Below are positions 21,605-33,658 of a stretch of DNA of 64,000 nt, one piece after another. The DNA is taken from the NCBI GenBank assembly GCA_009829735.1, contig CM020619.1:2796590-2860589 (forward strand). The letters run 5' to 3'. The notes beneath the pieces are model-generated. The model did no database searches, was not told the origin of the DNA, and saw only the letters and a list, made by a program, of their open reading frames with translations. Within the stretch, counting starts at the first letter, position 1; each line of letters begins with the position of its first letter. The DNA comes from Pyropia yezoensis (taxonomy: Eukaryota; Rhodophyta; Bangiophyceae; Bangiales; Bangiaceae). The position numbers were made by a program, and so were the translations under genes.

Positions 21605-23924
21605 GGCGGGGCAACGCCAGCGGCGGCGGCGTTCAGTGTCGGCGGCGGTGGCGACAGCAGGGGACCGGTCGGGCAGGGAAGCCCAGTAGTGGGAAAGCGG
21701 GCGGGAGGGAAGAGGGCCGGCGTGTTGGCGTGGCGGCAAAAGCCCGCCAGTGGGAATTCCCAATCACGCTCAGTGCGAGCGGGGGCCAGGATCCTGGCTA
21801 GGAGGGGGGCGGAAGGAGTGGGTGGCGGCGTCGCGCCGGGTGAAGGCGGCCCTCCTAAGAAGGCCGGATACAAAGGGGGGCGGGCGCAGTGCGCGGAATG
21901 TACCTCGCCGTGGGCGGGGTCGCGCTGGCAGAAGGTGCAGCGGGATCGGTAGCAGCTATTTATGTACCTAAGCACGATCGGCAGCGCAGGGCGTCCCGAC
22001 GGCGACCCTGCGAGAGGGCAGTGACGCAGGCATCCGTACTATTGTGCGTCCCGTAATAAGTGGACGTGCACGGGTCGTGCAATGTGGGTTTGATTGGTCC
22101 AGTGGCCGACATTTGACATGATCACGACACGAGCACGTTCACTTTTTACGGGACGCACTATACTATTCCGTAGCCATCCGTAGCACGAGGATCCTTGCAC
22201 CCCATCAGTTCACGCCAGCCCGCCTTCCGAGACCGGTTGGCAGTATATTTGTAATTACGTATCTATGTCGTCAAGCGCTGGGATATTCATGGTAAATGCC
22301 AGACCAGTAAATTACAGTAAACAGTTGAGAGAGGAGCGACGCACAATCCGCGCGGGAGGATGGAGGCGGCCGCACCCGCCACGCACCGAGCAGACGGGCG
22401 GCGTCGTGGGGGTGGAGGCCCGCTTGCTCCCAACGCTACCGGTAGGGGGTGCGCGCACGCACGGCAGCATATACTTTATGAAACGTGGCATCACTTCTGA
22501 ATTTTAAGCAACCAAGTGGACCAGCACTGCAAATCCGGCTACTGCCCGTACTGTGTCTCTCTCGCCCAACGAGACAGCGTGGATTCAGTTCATGGATTGC
22601 GACTGCGAGTCCTAGTGAGGAGCGACAAGGACCGCTTCGGTCTCCCAGACGGGCCTCTCCGGGAATGTGTGGAGAGAGAAGTTCCCGCAGTCTGTTGTCC
22701 GCACGACGCCCACCAACAAAGGAGACCCTCCAACACGCAGCATGGCGAGGAAGCCACGCAATTTGGATGCCAGTTATGAAGCCGAACCGCCCTCGCGCGA
22801 GTGTGCCTCGTACACACGCCACCGTGTGATCACAACCCGCCTTGCTCCCATTGGTTGACGGAGCTTCTGGGACCCCCGCGGTGGCCAGCAGAGCAGTTTC
22901 CGATACGGATGGAGGTAGCTGTTGTAATATCCACAACGACGCTTCCGCGACCCTCATGACGGTCATGTGGGATGCGCGATTGAGCCAATCCCCTGCTGGG
23001 CTCTCAACGCTTGTGGCAGCATGCCTCGCATCATTCTTTTAGGGGGCGCAGGGGCGCAGCTGCCTCAGCCGCGGAACCGGGGGGGTCACGCCACTCCCCA
23101 CACCCCGATAAGCGGCGGACCGGCGCCCCGCTGGCGGCACGACAAGGCAGCGCGACAGGGCCAGGCGGGGGGAGGGAGGAGAGGGGAGGAACGGTGGTGT
23201 GGCCGTGGCCCGCGGCGGTGGCCCCACCGGCCGGCCTTCGCCACGTCCCGGGATGCTGGCCAGCGCGCGGTGCTGCGGAGGGGGGGGGGGTGGCTCGTCG
23301 AGTGACGCATGCCGCGGCCAGTAGCGTGACCAGCTCTTTGCTTCGTGTCGGGATCTTCTTGAAGCCGCACGGCGCGCGCTCCATGAGCAGCGCCGCGCCG
23401 ACAGTGGGGGAACTGCGCGGGAGGTTCGGTCGAGAGGGGGGGGGAGGGGGGGGGAGCGGGGGAAGTGCGGCAGGTGGGTCTCTTCGCGCGGGCCGATGAA
23501 TGAACCCTTCCCACGCTTGCGCCGGTTGGCCCCCTGACCAGTCAACCGCTGGATCGCGATGGGTGGGGATTCTTCTCCTTTGGCACTGCTGGCTCTTGAG
23601 ACAGGGCCCCGGCTCGCCTGGGGTGGCTCCCAGTCCCGCAGGAGGTGTGCTCACGAACAGTCGTCCCCGCACGTGCCCCACTCGAAAGAGAAGATGCCAG
23701 GGCGGCAGCGGGTACAAGAGGGCTCGACACGGAGAGGGATGGGTTGGGCACTCTCCCTTCCGCTTCCGCCACCACCGCCCGTACCCTTGCCTCCCCTGAC
23801 ACCCCCAGGTGTCTTTAGCACTTCTTCAGCCTTCCCCCCCCTCCCTGCCCCCCATCCCATTCCTTCACCCAAGCCTTTCCCTTCTGGTGGGTGCGTGCTC
23901 CTTTCTCCCACTTCCCCCGCCACC
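21605..23924. other. Intergenic region with a MITE
   Basis: Beyond the MITE at 22042-22160 I see no supported gene. The part from about 22000 to 23000 has lower GC than the flanks and short frames on both strands without known motifs (for example a 176-codon minus frame at 22436-22966). This is compatible with old repetitive DNA. Confidence 0.5.
22042..22160. mobile_element. 119-bp MITE of Tc1/mariner type
   Basis: The ends are imperfect inverted repeats of about 38 bp sharing GTGCGTCCCGTAA, AAGTG, ACGTGC and GTCGTG in order. They are bounded by TA on both sides (22040-22041 and 22161-22162). The small size, lack of coding capacity, and TA duplication indicate a non-autonomous mariner-type element. 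Its termini differ from those of the full-length element at 59868-61210, so it belongs to another family. Confidence 0.75.
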
Positions 23925-24551
23925 ATGAGGAACTCCGACGTGCCCGTCTCCTCGGTCGCCCCTATGCTGGAGGCCCGCCCCGCTCGCCGCCGCCGCCGCT
24001 CCCGAGTGGCGGCCGGCGCACGCCGCGCGGTGCCCAGCTTTTCCAAGGTCACCCTCCTGGGCAGCTCCCCGTGCACGTCGACCGATAGGCTCGGCAACCT
24101 CAACGGGGATGCCGGCACTGGCGCCCACGGCCAGCCGCCAGCCGCCAAGGCGCGGGTGGGGGCGACGGCGGCCGGCGGTTTGGTGGCAAGGGTGGCGAGC
24201 CACCGCTGGGCGCTGAGGGCTCGTGCCGAGCCAGCGGATGGCCAGCCCGCGGCTGGGGCGATAGCGCCCCCAGCTGGGAGGGCCCACCACAAGGCTGTCC
24301 CCGTCGAGGGAGCCCGCGTCCACGATCCCAGGGCCAAGGCCAAGGGGGAGCACCCGCTGCCGATTTCGGGTCGCCACCTGCCGCACCCGCGGCTGTTTCG
24401 GATGACCGACGCGACGCCTATTTCCTTGGCGGAAGACGAGGCGCTGGACTTGCTCGACGCGGCTGGCTGGCTGGCGGAGCCCCCGTCACCGGCCACGCTG
24501 GTGTGCGCCGCGTCTAGCGATGCAAGCCAAGATGGGGAGCTTGAGTTCTAG
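23925..24551 (+). CDS. Hypothetical basic/acidic protein
   Basis: A 208-residue frame starts at an ATG in good context (CCACCATGAGG). It has a basic cluster (ARRRRRSRVAAGARR, about 22-37), a Gly/Ala-rich middle, and a more protein-like acidic C-terminus (ISLAEDEALDLLDAAGWLAE) ending DGELEF. I do not recognise it. The RRRRR cluster could be a nuclear signal. A 281-codon antisense frame (23651-24496) also exists, and base composition alone cannot settle which strand is used; the start context and tail favour plus. Confidence 0.4.
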   Translation: MRNSDVPVSSVAPMLEARPARRRRRSRVAAGARRAVPSFSKVTLLGSSPCTSTDRLGNLNGDAGTGAHGQPPAAKARVGATAAGGLVARVASHRWALRARAEPADGQPAAGAIAPPAGRAHHKAVPVEGARVHDPRAKAKGEHPLPISGRHLPHPRLFRMTDATPISLAEDEALDLLDAAGWLAEPPSPATLVCAASSDASQDGELEF

Positions 24552-27500
24552 TCGGCGACGCGGACGCGGTGGGGGGGAGGGGGGGAGAAGAGGTATGGGC
24601 GCTTGTGCACGCATGCGTCTTCCTAGGAGGACGGTTGCGGATGCTCTTTGGGCAGCCACGGCGGCACAACCAGTGCTTTAGAAGGGGGCTGCGGGTGAGG
24701 GCAGCAGGGTGTGCACTCGATGTTTGCTTTGTACGTAGAAAAAGAAACGCCTTGACTAGCGTGCGTGTGCATGCCGTACCCGCCATTGCTCTGTCCATTG
24801 GGAGGTGTGGAAGGGCAGTCCAAACGGATGGCCACGTGACGGGGTCCCTGTCCGAGACACGGTCCCTCCAGCGTGAACGGGGAGCACGCCCCCCCTGTAC
24901 CTCCATGGCCGTTCTCGTTGACCTTGACGATGGCCAGAGGGGGCAGGGTCGTACGGGTCGTCTCGGGCAGAGGGCTCCCCCTGCAAAGCCGCCCTCGGTA
25001 GACGGGACAAAGGCCCGATAGCGTACCTGGAAAAGGCTGAGGGAGGTACCACGGGGCCCCTCCTTGCACGAATCTGGCACGTGCACGCCACGGGCGGCGG
25101 CGTCACCAAGGCGGTCATGGTGCCGAAACGAGTCGGACCACGGTGCAGCCACCACAGGGGAGGCCCCCTTGCGCTTGCGCTGCCTAACAAAATATCTCAA
25201 GTGAGTGGACCTCATCTGCAGCAGGGGAGGATGAGCTGTCACGTGTGGACGCCCCGTCCTATCTACCTACGAGAAGCATGGCTCATGATGAACAGTCCCA
25301 GCGACGGGTGGGGAGGACGCCCAGACGCCAAAGGCGGACGGGTACAGTACAGCAGATGGAGTCTGTACCGCACCCTCAGAGGCAACCACTCCAACACAAC
25401 TGCAAGTGCAAGTCCATGGTCAACTGCACACAGACTTTCAATCCCTGACTGCAGACACAAGAGGTACACGAGTGAGGGGCACGGACTCTGTGACGCGCGG
25501 GCGCCCCCCCCCCCCCCCCACCACCCACCCCCCCCCTCCCACGTTTCCCTCGCGGCCCGTTCCCTAGGTCAGCTGGGCCGCCGCTGTCGAGCTCCCCCCC
25601 CCCCCCGGACCCCCCCCCCTCTCTACAAGCCCCACAGAGGCGGGGCCGGCCGCGCAGAGAGACACGGGCACCACCGCCCCGCCCTCGACCCGCGGGCGCC
25701 GCCTGGATCCCAAGCTGGAGCGAAGGGGGGAGGCTGCGCCCGCGAGCGCCACCCGCAACGAGGGAGGCTGGCGCCCCCCCCCCCCCCCCCCCCACCCCTC
25801 TACACCCACTCGCCGCCGGGGGGGTTGGGTGGCCCGCTGGGGGTGGTGGGAGAGGAAACGAGGGGGAAAGAAACCCCACCCTCTTCCCCCCCCCCCCCCC
25901 CCCCCCACCCACCCCCACCTTCCTCCCCACTGAAGCGCTCTGCCCCACCTCCCACGTTGCATGCAAGAGGCCCGCTGGGGATCGTGCACCTGGAGTTGGC
26001 GCGGCGGCACCTGAGGTGGACGGCCGTTGGCGCGCCAATACGATCCCATCCATGGGCCCCGCAAGGCGGGGGGGTCAGGCGCAGCCACAGACGGGCGGCG
26101 GCGTGTTTGTCGCACGGCTATGTAGCATTGGCTTGCCGGTTTTTGGCCAGTGGCTTTGGGGGCGCCCCGGCCGGGACGCGCGCGCGCGTCGGCGAGTGGC
26201 ACCCCGCCCATCCCCCCCCTGTGGGGGGACGGGGTGGGTGGTGGGTGGGGGGGGGGGGGGGGAAAAAGTCCCACCCCCAGGGGGGGTATATATCTTGTAG
26301 GGGGCGGAGGGCCCCCAACAGATCACGCCCCGCTGGCCTGCTCCCGCCTCCCCCCCCCCCTCCCCCCCCCCCGCCACACCGTGTGTGGATGGGGGGGCTC
26401 TGGTCGGCAATGATGGTCGACGGCCATCCCCCCCCCCCTCCCATGCATCATTGTCAGCGACCGTGTTGGTGGCTCCGTGGCGGCGACGCCCCATCGCCGG
26501 GGTGCTTGAGAGTAAGAGCCTGGAGGAGGGGAGTGGTGGGGCTCGGCCTGTCGTTGTTTTTTTCGTCTGTCCATCCCCCCCCCCCCCCCCCCCCCCCTCT
26601 GCCTGCAGTGGCTCTTTGAGCCCCTGTCGGCGGGGGGAGGGAGGGGGGGGGGCTGTCGCGACGGCGATGGACGCGGGTGAGCGGGGAAAAAGGGGAGACA
26701 CGATGGCGATCCCCACCCCCCCCCCCCCCCCCCCCCCCCCCCGCCCTCTCCCCACGAGGGGTAGCCACCCCTCCGTTTTCTCTACGACCACCACCCCCAG
26801 CAACACCACCCCCCATTGCCCCGCCCCCTGGCTCCCCCATTCTTCTTCTCCACAGCCCCGCACCGCCCCCACCCCCCCCCCCCCCCCCCCCCCCCCTTAC
26901 CCTACGGCTCACGCTCCTATGGTTGGACCACCAATCTACTGCGACAGTCTGTCTGCCCCCCCCCGCCCCGGCCCCCGCCCCCGCCCCCCACCCCCACCCC
27001 CCCCCCCCGGGCTACCCTCCCACTGCAACGGCGTGCGTGACGTGGGCGCGTGACGACGACGCCTGGGGGGGGGGGGGGGGATGTGGCCCGTGGGATCCCG
27101 CCGGTTGGGGGAGGGAGGGGGGGGGGGGGTGTGGGGGGGGGGCGCCCCCTGTGCCAGAGGGGCACCCCGGCGCCCCCAGCCCCGTCGTGCCGCCGACCCG
27201 CCGCCGCGGCGGCCGCGGGCGGTGGCGGCGGCCGCCCTCGCAAGCGCCCGTGGCGCCCCCCACCCGCCCCATCCGCCCCACCACTGGCACGCCCCGCCAG
27301 GGACAGGGGCCCCACCAGCACCACCCAGCACCACCGCCACCACCCCCACCACCCCACCCCCCCCCCGCTCACCACAGACAGACGGGACGGGGCCCGCGCC
27401 GGCGCAACGTCGGGGGGACACTGGACGGCAGCCGCCGCCACCACACGGCGGACGGGAGAGCGTCCGTCCCCCCCCCCTCCCCGCCCCCTGCCCGCCTTGC

Positions 27501-27751
27501 CCCGCGCGGCGGCCGTTCCAGACCGTGTGTGGCCGCGTACCGACCGCCGCCCCTCCACGGCCTTGCCGCCCGCCGGCCTGCAGCGGCGGCGGCGCACGCG
27601 CCGCACCCCCAACGGGCAGGCGCACCACCGTCGGTGACGGCGGTGGTCGTACCCGCTCCCCCCCCCCCCCCCCCCCCCCCCCCCCGCGTGTGCCGGTGGC
27701 GCAGACGCGACCCGCTCTCGAGCAGCAAGCCGCTGCTGCTCGCTGCTGCTC

Positions 27752-27843
<92 letters not shown>

Positions 27844-28418
27844 CTGCAAGCGGCTGCCCCGCTCCCGACGCGCGCGCCGCCGCCGCCGCCGCCGCGCCCG
27901 TCACTGCTGCGCGGACCTTGCGGCGGGCGCCCGTCGGTGGCGCCCCCTTTCGCCGCGCCCCGTCCCCGTTCCGTTGGGCTGGTCCCGCTGCGCCCCGCCC
28001 GTGTCTTCCTCCCTACCGCGCCCCGCTCTCCCCCGCCCGGCTCGCGCCGCCAACGTGCCACTCCCCACGGGCGGTGGTGGTGCCCCCGTTGACCACACGC
28101 CACTTCCCCGGGGAGGGGGACTTTGCCGTCTCCCGCACCACCACCCTCCCCACCCCTCGCCTCCCCCCCCCCCTCCCCCGACCACCCCCTTCACACCATG
28201 GGCAGGCCACCACCCCCTCCCCACCCGCCCCATGCCCCTCCCCCCGCCCCCTCCCCTCCTCCCCACCCGCCCCCACCCCCCGTCCTCCCCCCCCCTCTTC
28301 CATCCCCCACCGTTCCACCCGTGACGCGGCGGCTGCCGCGGCAGTCACCGCCGGCACCCCCCCACCAGCAGCGACGTCATCCCTCCCCCTCGCCGACCCG
28401 TTTTCCGCGCCGTCTACG
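24552..28418. other. Gene-poor region with poly-C and CTG repeats
   Basis: From 24.6 to 25.5 kb there is moderately GC-rich DNA with small frames lacking motifs. From 25.5 to 28.4 kb the sequence is dominated by C runs (many of 15 or more) and G runs. Long frames through it, including the 5-prime part of the open frame leading into the lipase gene, translate to Pro/Arg/His runs. The block 28140-28330 just before the lipase start is a CT-rich leader. Confidence 0.6.
27753..27839. repeat. (CTG)29 trinucleotide microsatellite
   Basis: Twenty-nine uninterrupted CTG units, preceded by an interrupted CTG-rich stretch (27720-27752). The run lies about 580 bp upstream of the lipase start codon chosen here. 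It is open in several frames (poly-Leu, poly-Ser or poly-Gln), so coding cannot be inferred from openness. Confidence 0.95.
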
Positions 28419-29999
28419 ATGGAGGGTGGCGGCGACGGCAATGGTGGACGGGGGGGCGCCACCGACTCGGGCTCCTCTGGGGAAGGCCCCCGCACGCGGC
28501 TGCTGCTGTGGCCACGGCGGGCGAGCCGCGCGCCCCGCGGGGTGGCGGGCCTGCTGGGCGGGTCGGACGAGGAGGAGGGGGTGGGCGGGGGGGGCCGCGG
28601 GCGCACCGCCCGGCGCGGGGCGGAGGCGGGGTGGGGAACGACCAACGCCGCCCCGCCGCCCCCGCCGCCTGTACCGGTAGGGGCTGCGGGGGGGGCGGGG
28701 GGAGGCCGGGGGGGCAGCCGGAGGCGCACCCCATCCTCGCCGCCACCGCCGGCGACGGCGGCGACGGCGGCGCCAGTGGTGGCGGCGCCGCGGCGGCGGC
28801 CGTCTCGGCAGCCGCTGTCCCCCTCCTCCACCGCAACGGCGGGGGTGTCCCCCCCCCCGCCACTCCCGGTCGGCGGCGGCGTGGGTGCCGGGTCCCCCCC
28901 GCCTCCGCCCCCGCCCCCCCCGTCCCCATCGTGGGGGCCCCCCCCCGCCATGGCCGCCGTTGGCGTCAGCGCCGGCCGCCCCGCCGCCGCCGGCAGCGGC
29001 GGCGGCGCCACGTACAGCAGCGGAGGTGGTGGCGGGCGCAGCGCGCTGAGCGGCGGCGGCGGCAAGCGCCCCCGCCCGAGCGGGCGGCTGCGCTTTGAGG
29101 ACGAGGCCGCCGCCGCCGCCGCCCGGGAGGCGGCGGCCGACCGCCACACAGCCGCCGCTGCCGCTGCCGCTGCCGCTGCCTTTGACGGTGCCGCCGACGG
29201 CGTCGACGGCGCCAAAGCCCCGTGCGGGGGGCCGCCATCGTCGCTGGCGCAGCGGGGGGGGACGGTGGCGGGGGGGGGGGGCGGGGAGGAGCGCCGGCGT
29301 GGCCGGGGCGTTGCGCCCACCGGCGGCGGCGGCGGTGGCGGTGACGGTGGCGGTGGCGGAGGCGTCGGGGGTGGTCACGGAGGCGGCGGTGATGCCGGGG
29401 GCGGCGGCGGCGGCGGCGGCGGGGGTGCCACCATGGGCCTTCTCCGCATTGGGCGGCCGGGTGGCGTCCGTCGGGGCGTGCGGATGGCGGGCGCGGACGG
29501 GGAGACGCCCGACCGGGTGGAGGCCGATGGCGGTGGGGCGGGGGTGGCGTCGGGGGGGGGGCGCGGTGGCGGTGGAGACACGTTGATGGCGGCGGGCGCC
29601 GCCCTTGGCGGCGCCCGCGGCCGGGGTGGTCGTGGCGGGCGGGGCCCGAGGGGCACCGGTGATGGTGGGGCTGCTGGCGGCGGTGGTGGTGGTGGCGGCG
29701 GCGGTGGTGGCGGCGGTGGGGTTGGGGGTGAGAGAGGCGGTGGTGGCGATGGTGGTGGCGGCGGTGGGGGGGGGGGCGGCGGCGGTGCTGCGGAGAGCAC
29801 TTCGGACATGAGTGCCTTCTCCATGATGAGCATCCTCAGCGGCACCGCGGCGGGGGATGGAGACACGGGCGGCTGCCTGGTCGGGGGGGATGGACGCGGG
29901 GGGCTCCTCCGGGGGTTGGGGGGCTCCGCCCGCGGCTGCGCCCAGGAGGACGGTAGCGGCTTTGACGACGACGACTGCCACGGTCGGCGCGACGGGGAG

Positions 30000-30044
<45 letters not shown>

Positions 30045-32990
30045 CGCCGCCGCATCGGCGGTGGTGGCGGTGGCGGCGGCGGGAGGGGCATGGGCGGCGG
30101 CGGTGGCGGCCGCCGGCTGGGCGGCGGTGAGGAGGAGGAGGCGGTGTCGCTGTCGCTGGCCACCCACGACTTTGTCAAGCTGGAGGTGATTAGCGCGCGG
30201 GAGATTACGCTGCTGATGCACTCCCTCAACGCGGCGGCGGCGTTTGGGTTGGCCTACACGCTCGCGATTGTGATCATGGCGAACACGGCGTTCCGGCGTG
30301 ACGCGCCCTCCCCGGCGGGGGGCGGGGTCAACCTCCGCTTTGCGTTGCTCCCGCCGGCCATCAACTGGGGGCTGGCCGTGGCGAATGTGGTGACGTTTGT
30401 CTACGCCCTGACGCTGGGCGTCATCTTTACCGTCCGCATCGTGCGGCTGCCGGCACGGCGGCGGACGGATGAGCAGGTGTGGGTGGTGCTGCTCATGATC
30501 TTGATCACCGTCTACCTCAACCCGTACGAGGCGACGCTGCGGATGGTGCACCTGGGCAAGCACTCGGTCACCAACAGCAGCTGGTACCGGCCGGCCAATG
30601 GGGTGTACGACGTGATCCGGGACACCACCTGCGCGGGCTCCACCCTCGTGTACGTGTGGGCGGCGGTCGAGTCGTTTGGGGTGCTCGACGGGCGGCGGTT
30701 TGGGTGGCGGTTTTACGCGCCGAAGGGGGCCTTCCTGGTGGTCATGGCGGCGCTCAAGTTCACCGCCTGGGCGGCGTACAAGGTGTCCCTGAGCCGCATG
30801 CCGCTGGCGAGCTTGGCGTCCATGCTGACGCTCTACCTCAGCCCCGGCCTGACGTGGCACATGCCGGGGGTGGTGCTCGCGTCGCTCCTCACCGCCCTTG
30901 AGGTGGCCGTGCTGCTGTGGATTGTACGGCAGGTGCTGCTGTCCAAGGCGGCCCTCCGGTCGGCCGACTACATGCGACACCGGACCAAGCAGATTGGCTT
31001 TCGCTTCTTCCTCTACCACAACATCACCTTCTTTGTCATCTACTGGGCGTGCTTCATGGCCCTGCTGCTGCTCATGCCCACGGGCCCGCAGATGCTGGCC
31101 ATGGGCTTCTTCCAAATCTCCTACTTTGAGATCCAAAACGTGCTGTTTGGGCCCAACGTGCTGCTGCTCGTCTACATCACCGTGCAGGCGTACGTTAACC
31201 TGCCGTCCGACGCGATTGGCCTTCGTGGATGGTTTAGCCCGCAGATGCCCGCCAGCCGGGGGGACCTGGTGCCCATCATGTACCGCGCGCGGGAGCGGCC
31301 GTCGCGGTCTCCCGCGGCCGTGTCCGAGACGGCCGTCAACACGTTTACCATGCAGACGCACGTGGCGATGCTCAACTTTGCGTGGATGGTCTACTACTAC
31401 GGGACGGAAAAGATGGGGCAGCTGAAACGGGAGCACGACTTCCTCCGCCACCGCGTCGATGCGTTTATCCGGCACGACGACACAGACACGTCCGTGCTGC
31501 TGCTCGACGCGCCCGACCGGATTATCATTAGCTTCAAGGGCACCTCCTCCATCCGCAACCTGCGGACCGACGTCAAGGCGTTTCGGGTGCGGGCGGAGCG
31601 GGTGCTCCCGTCGGCACCGTCGGCGGCAGAGCTGGCGGCGGGGGTGACGGACAAGCCGTCCCCATCGGCGCAGGAGCACTGGCTCAACAACCCGGGCGTC
31701 CGCCGCGACGCGCTGCTGCACAAGGGCTTTGCCCAGGCCTACACCCACGTCGCGCCCGCGCTCATGACCTCCCTCCGGCGGCTGTACGGGCGGCGGCCGC
31801 GGCCCGTCTTTCTCACGGGCCACTCCCTGGGGGGCAGCCTCGCTACGCTGTGCAGCCTGGACATTGCCCTGCGGCTCGGCCTGGAGCGCCGCGACATCTT
31901 TGTGTCCACCTTTGGGGCGCCCCGGGTGGGCAACCGCGCCTTCCGGGACGCCTACAATGGCGTCGTGCCCGTCCACTGGCGGCTGATCCTAGCACCCGAC
32001 GTGGTGGCCAAGCTCCCCCTCCCCAGCGTTGGCTACACCCACGTGGGCAAAAAGGTGCTCCTGACGTCCGCGTCAGACCTGTTCCTCGACCCCCACCTGC
32101 TGGAGCTGCGCCTCTGGCACGGCGACGCCGCGTCGATTGTGTACCACCGCAAGGCCAGCTACCTCACCGCCATTGTCAACTGGTGCGCGCGGCACCACGG
32201 GCCCGAGTACATCCCCGAGTTTTGGAACTGGCCGGTCGGGGGGTCGGCCCAGTTTGGGGGCGGCACCGCCTCGTCCGCGTCCACGTCGCCCAACAGCAGC
32301 CGCCGCCACGGCGCGTCGGGCGGGTCGGCCTCACCGGGGGAAGGGGAGTTCCGCCTGAGCATGGGCGACGGCGTGGAGCTAAACTCAGACGTGGACACGC
32401 TGTCCGAGGACGAGGACGAGGGCGGCGCCAGTGACGAAGGCGACGCGTCGTCCTCGTCGACGAGGCCGTTCACCACCACCACTACCACCACCGTCACGAC
32501 CACCACCATCGTCATACCGCGGGGGCGGAGTCGCAGCCGCCGCGGCCGTCGCGGCGGCGGCGGCGGTGGCGGCGCCCGCTCCACCGCCGGCGGTGGCGGC
32601 GGCGGCACGACCGTCTCGGTGGGGGACTCGGTGGGCGACGAGGCGCTCACCCTCCCGTCCCGCACTCGCCGGCGGCTTGGCGCCGACGGCCGCCGCCCGC
32701 CCACCGACATTGACGACGACGCCGACGATGCCGACGTGGCGGGGGTGGGGCGCCTGGGATGTGGGTGGCGCGCCTGCTTCCTCGCCTCCCCGTCGAGGCC
32801 GCCGCCGCTGGCGCCCCCGCCGGGCGCCGCCGTGTCGGACCGCATTGGCGCGCGCGACGCGCTGGTCGACGCGCTCGGCAGTAACCGCCAGGGCGGGGGG
32901 GGGGTAGGGGGGGCGGCGGGGGTGGGGGGAGGGGGGGGGCGCGTTGAGGTGCTGTCGGGTGAGGAGGGGGGGGTAGAACTGTGGCGGTGA
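28419..32990 (+). CDS. Multi-TM (Wntless-like) protein fused to class 3 lipase
   Basis: About 1523 residues without introns. The N-terminal 580 residues are mostly Gly, Ala and Pro low complexity. Residues about 588-930 contain some seven to eight hydrophobic helices (for example NAAAAFGLAYTLAIVIM, WVVLLMILITVYL, FRFFLYHNITFFVIYWACFM). Their arrangement resembles the GOST/Wntless-type TM region; I offer that by resemblance only. A class 3 (alpha/beta) lipase follows: IIISFKGTSS is the oxyanion strand, LTGHSLGGSLA holds nucleophile S1136, APDVVAKLP holds D1194, and the His is probably H1234 (RLWHGD). It is comparable to sn-1 diacylglycerol lipases, which also pair TM helices with this fold, so membrane glycerolipid hydrolysis is likely. 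The C-terminal 250 residues are acidic, then Thr, Gly and Arg rich. The frame is open from 27081, but I chose the ATG at 28419 because upstream sequence is poly-Pro and repeat. Confidence 0.85.
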
Positions 32991-33658
32991 CTGGGCGAGG
33001 GCGTCTCGGGGGGGTGAGGGGGGTGTGACTCGAGGGAAACCGCAGTGGGGAAGGACCCCGCGAGGGCCCGAGGGGGGAGGGGTTGGCGGCATGCCGAGGC
33101 CGCCCCCATTACTGGACAGCTGTTTGGGGACCTGCTCTACCAGGGCACCCCTTTTTACCACCCCTTGGGCCTCGCGCTAGATACCTCCTTATATGGGCCT
33201 CGCGCACCCGTCTACCTGCTGGAACGTCCACGGGCAGCCACACGCCGGTGCACCCACCTGCGACGCTCGCGCGCGCGCGGGTGGTCCCCGCCCCAGCCCG
33301 CCTGTGCTCACCCCCGTTACCGCCGCGCAGGCCACGCGCGGCGGTCAAGCCCAACAGCCCCACGGCGGCCGTAGCCAGGGATACCGCTGGCTACGAAATA
33401 GGAGTGGCGGCACCCGCCGCCCGGCATCGACGGGGGTGCCCCCCAAATAGAGTCGGAAACGGGTGACGGGCAAGGACAGGGGAGAGGGAAGCGGCGGCGG
33501 TGCCCACACCATCCTCACACGCGCGACGCACCTTGCCCCCCCGCTGGGCGGGATTGCCCAGCCGCGGCGGCCACCGGTCGCTAGGTACGATACATCCGCG
33601 CATCCCCCCCCCTGCCCCCCCTACTCCATGTGCGCGGGCCCAACGAGGCACGCATCAT
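32991..33658. other. Intergenic region between convergent genes
   Basis: It lies between the ends of the lipase and dehydrogenase genes. No gene is supported; small plus-strand frames (33045-33466) show no motif. Confidence 0.6.

Noticed and set aside
22436-22966. 176-codon minus-strand ORF in AT-richer DNA
   Set aside because: Longer than chance might suggest there, but no motif, no signal peptide and an overlapping frame on the other strand; left unannotated.
27081-28418. 5-prime extension of the lipase reading frame
   Set aside because: It translates to Pro/Arg/His runs and poly-Leu over the CTG repeat. Openness follows from composition, so I start the gene at the ATG at 28419.
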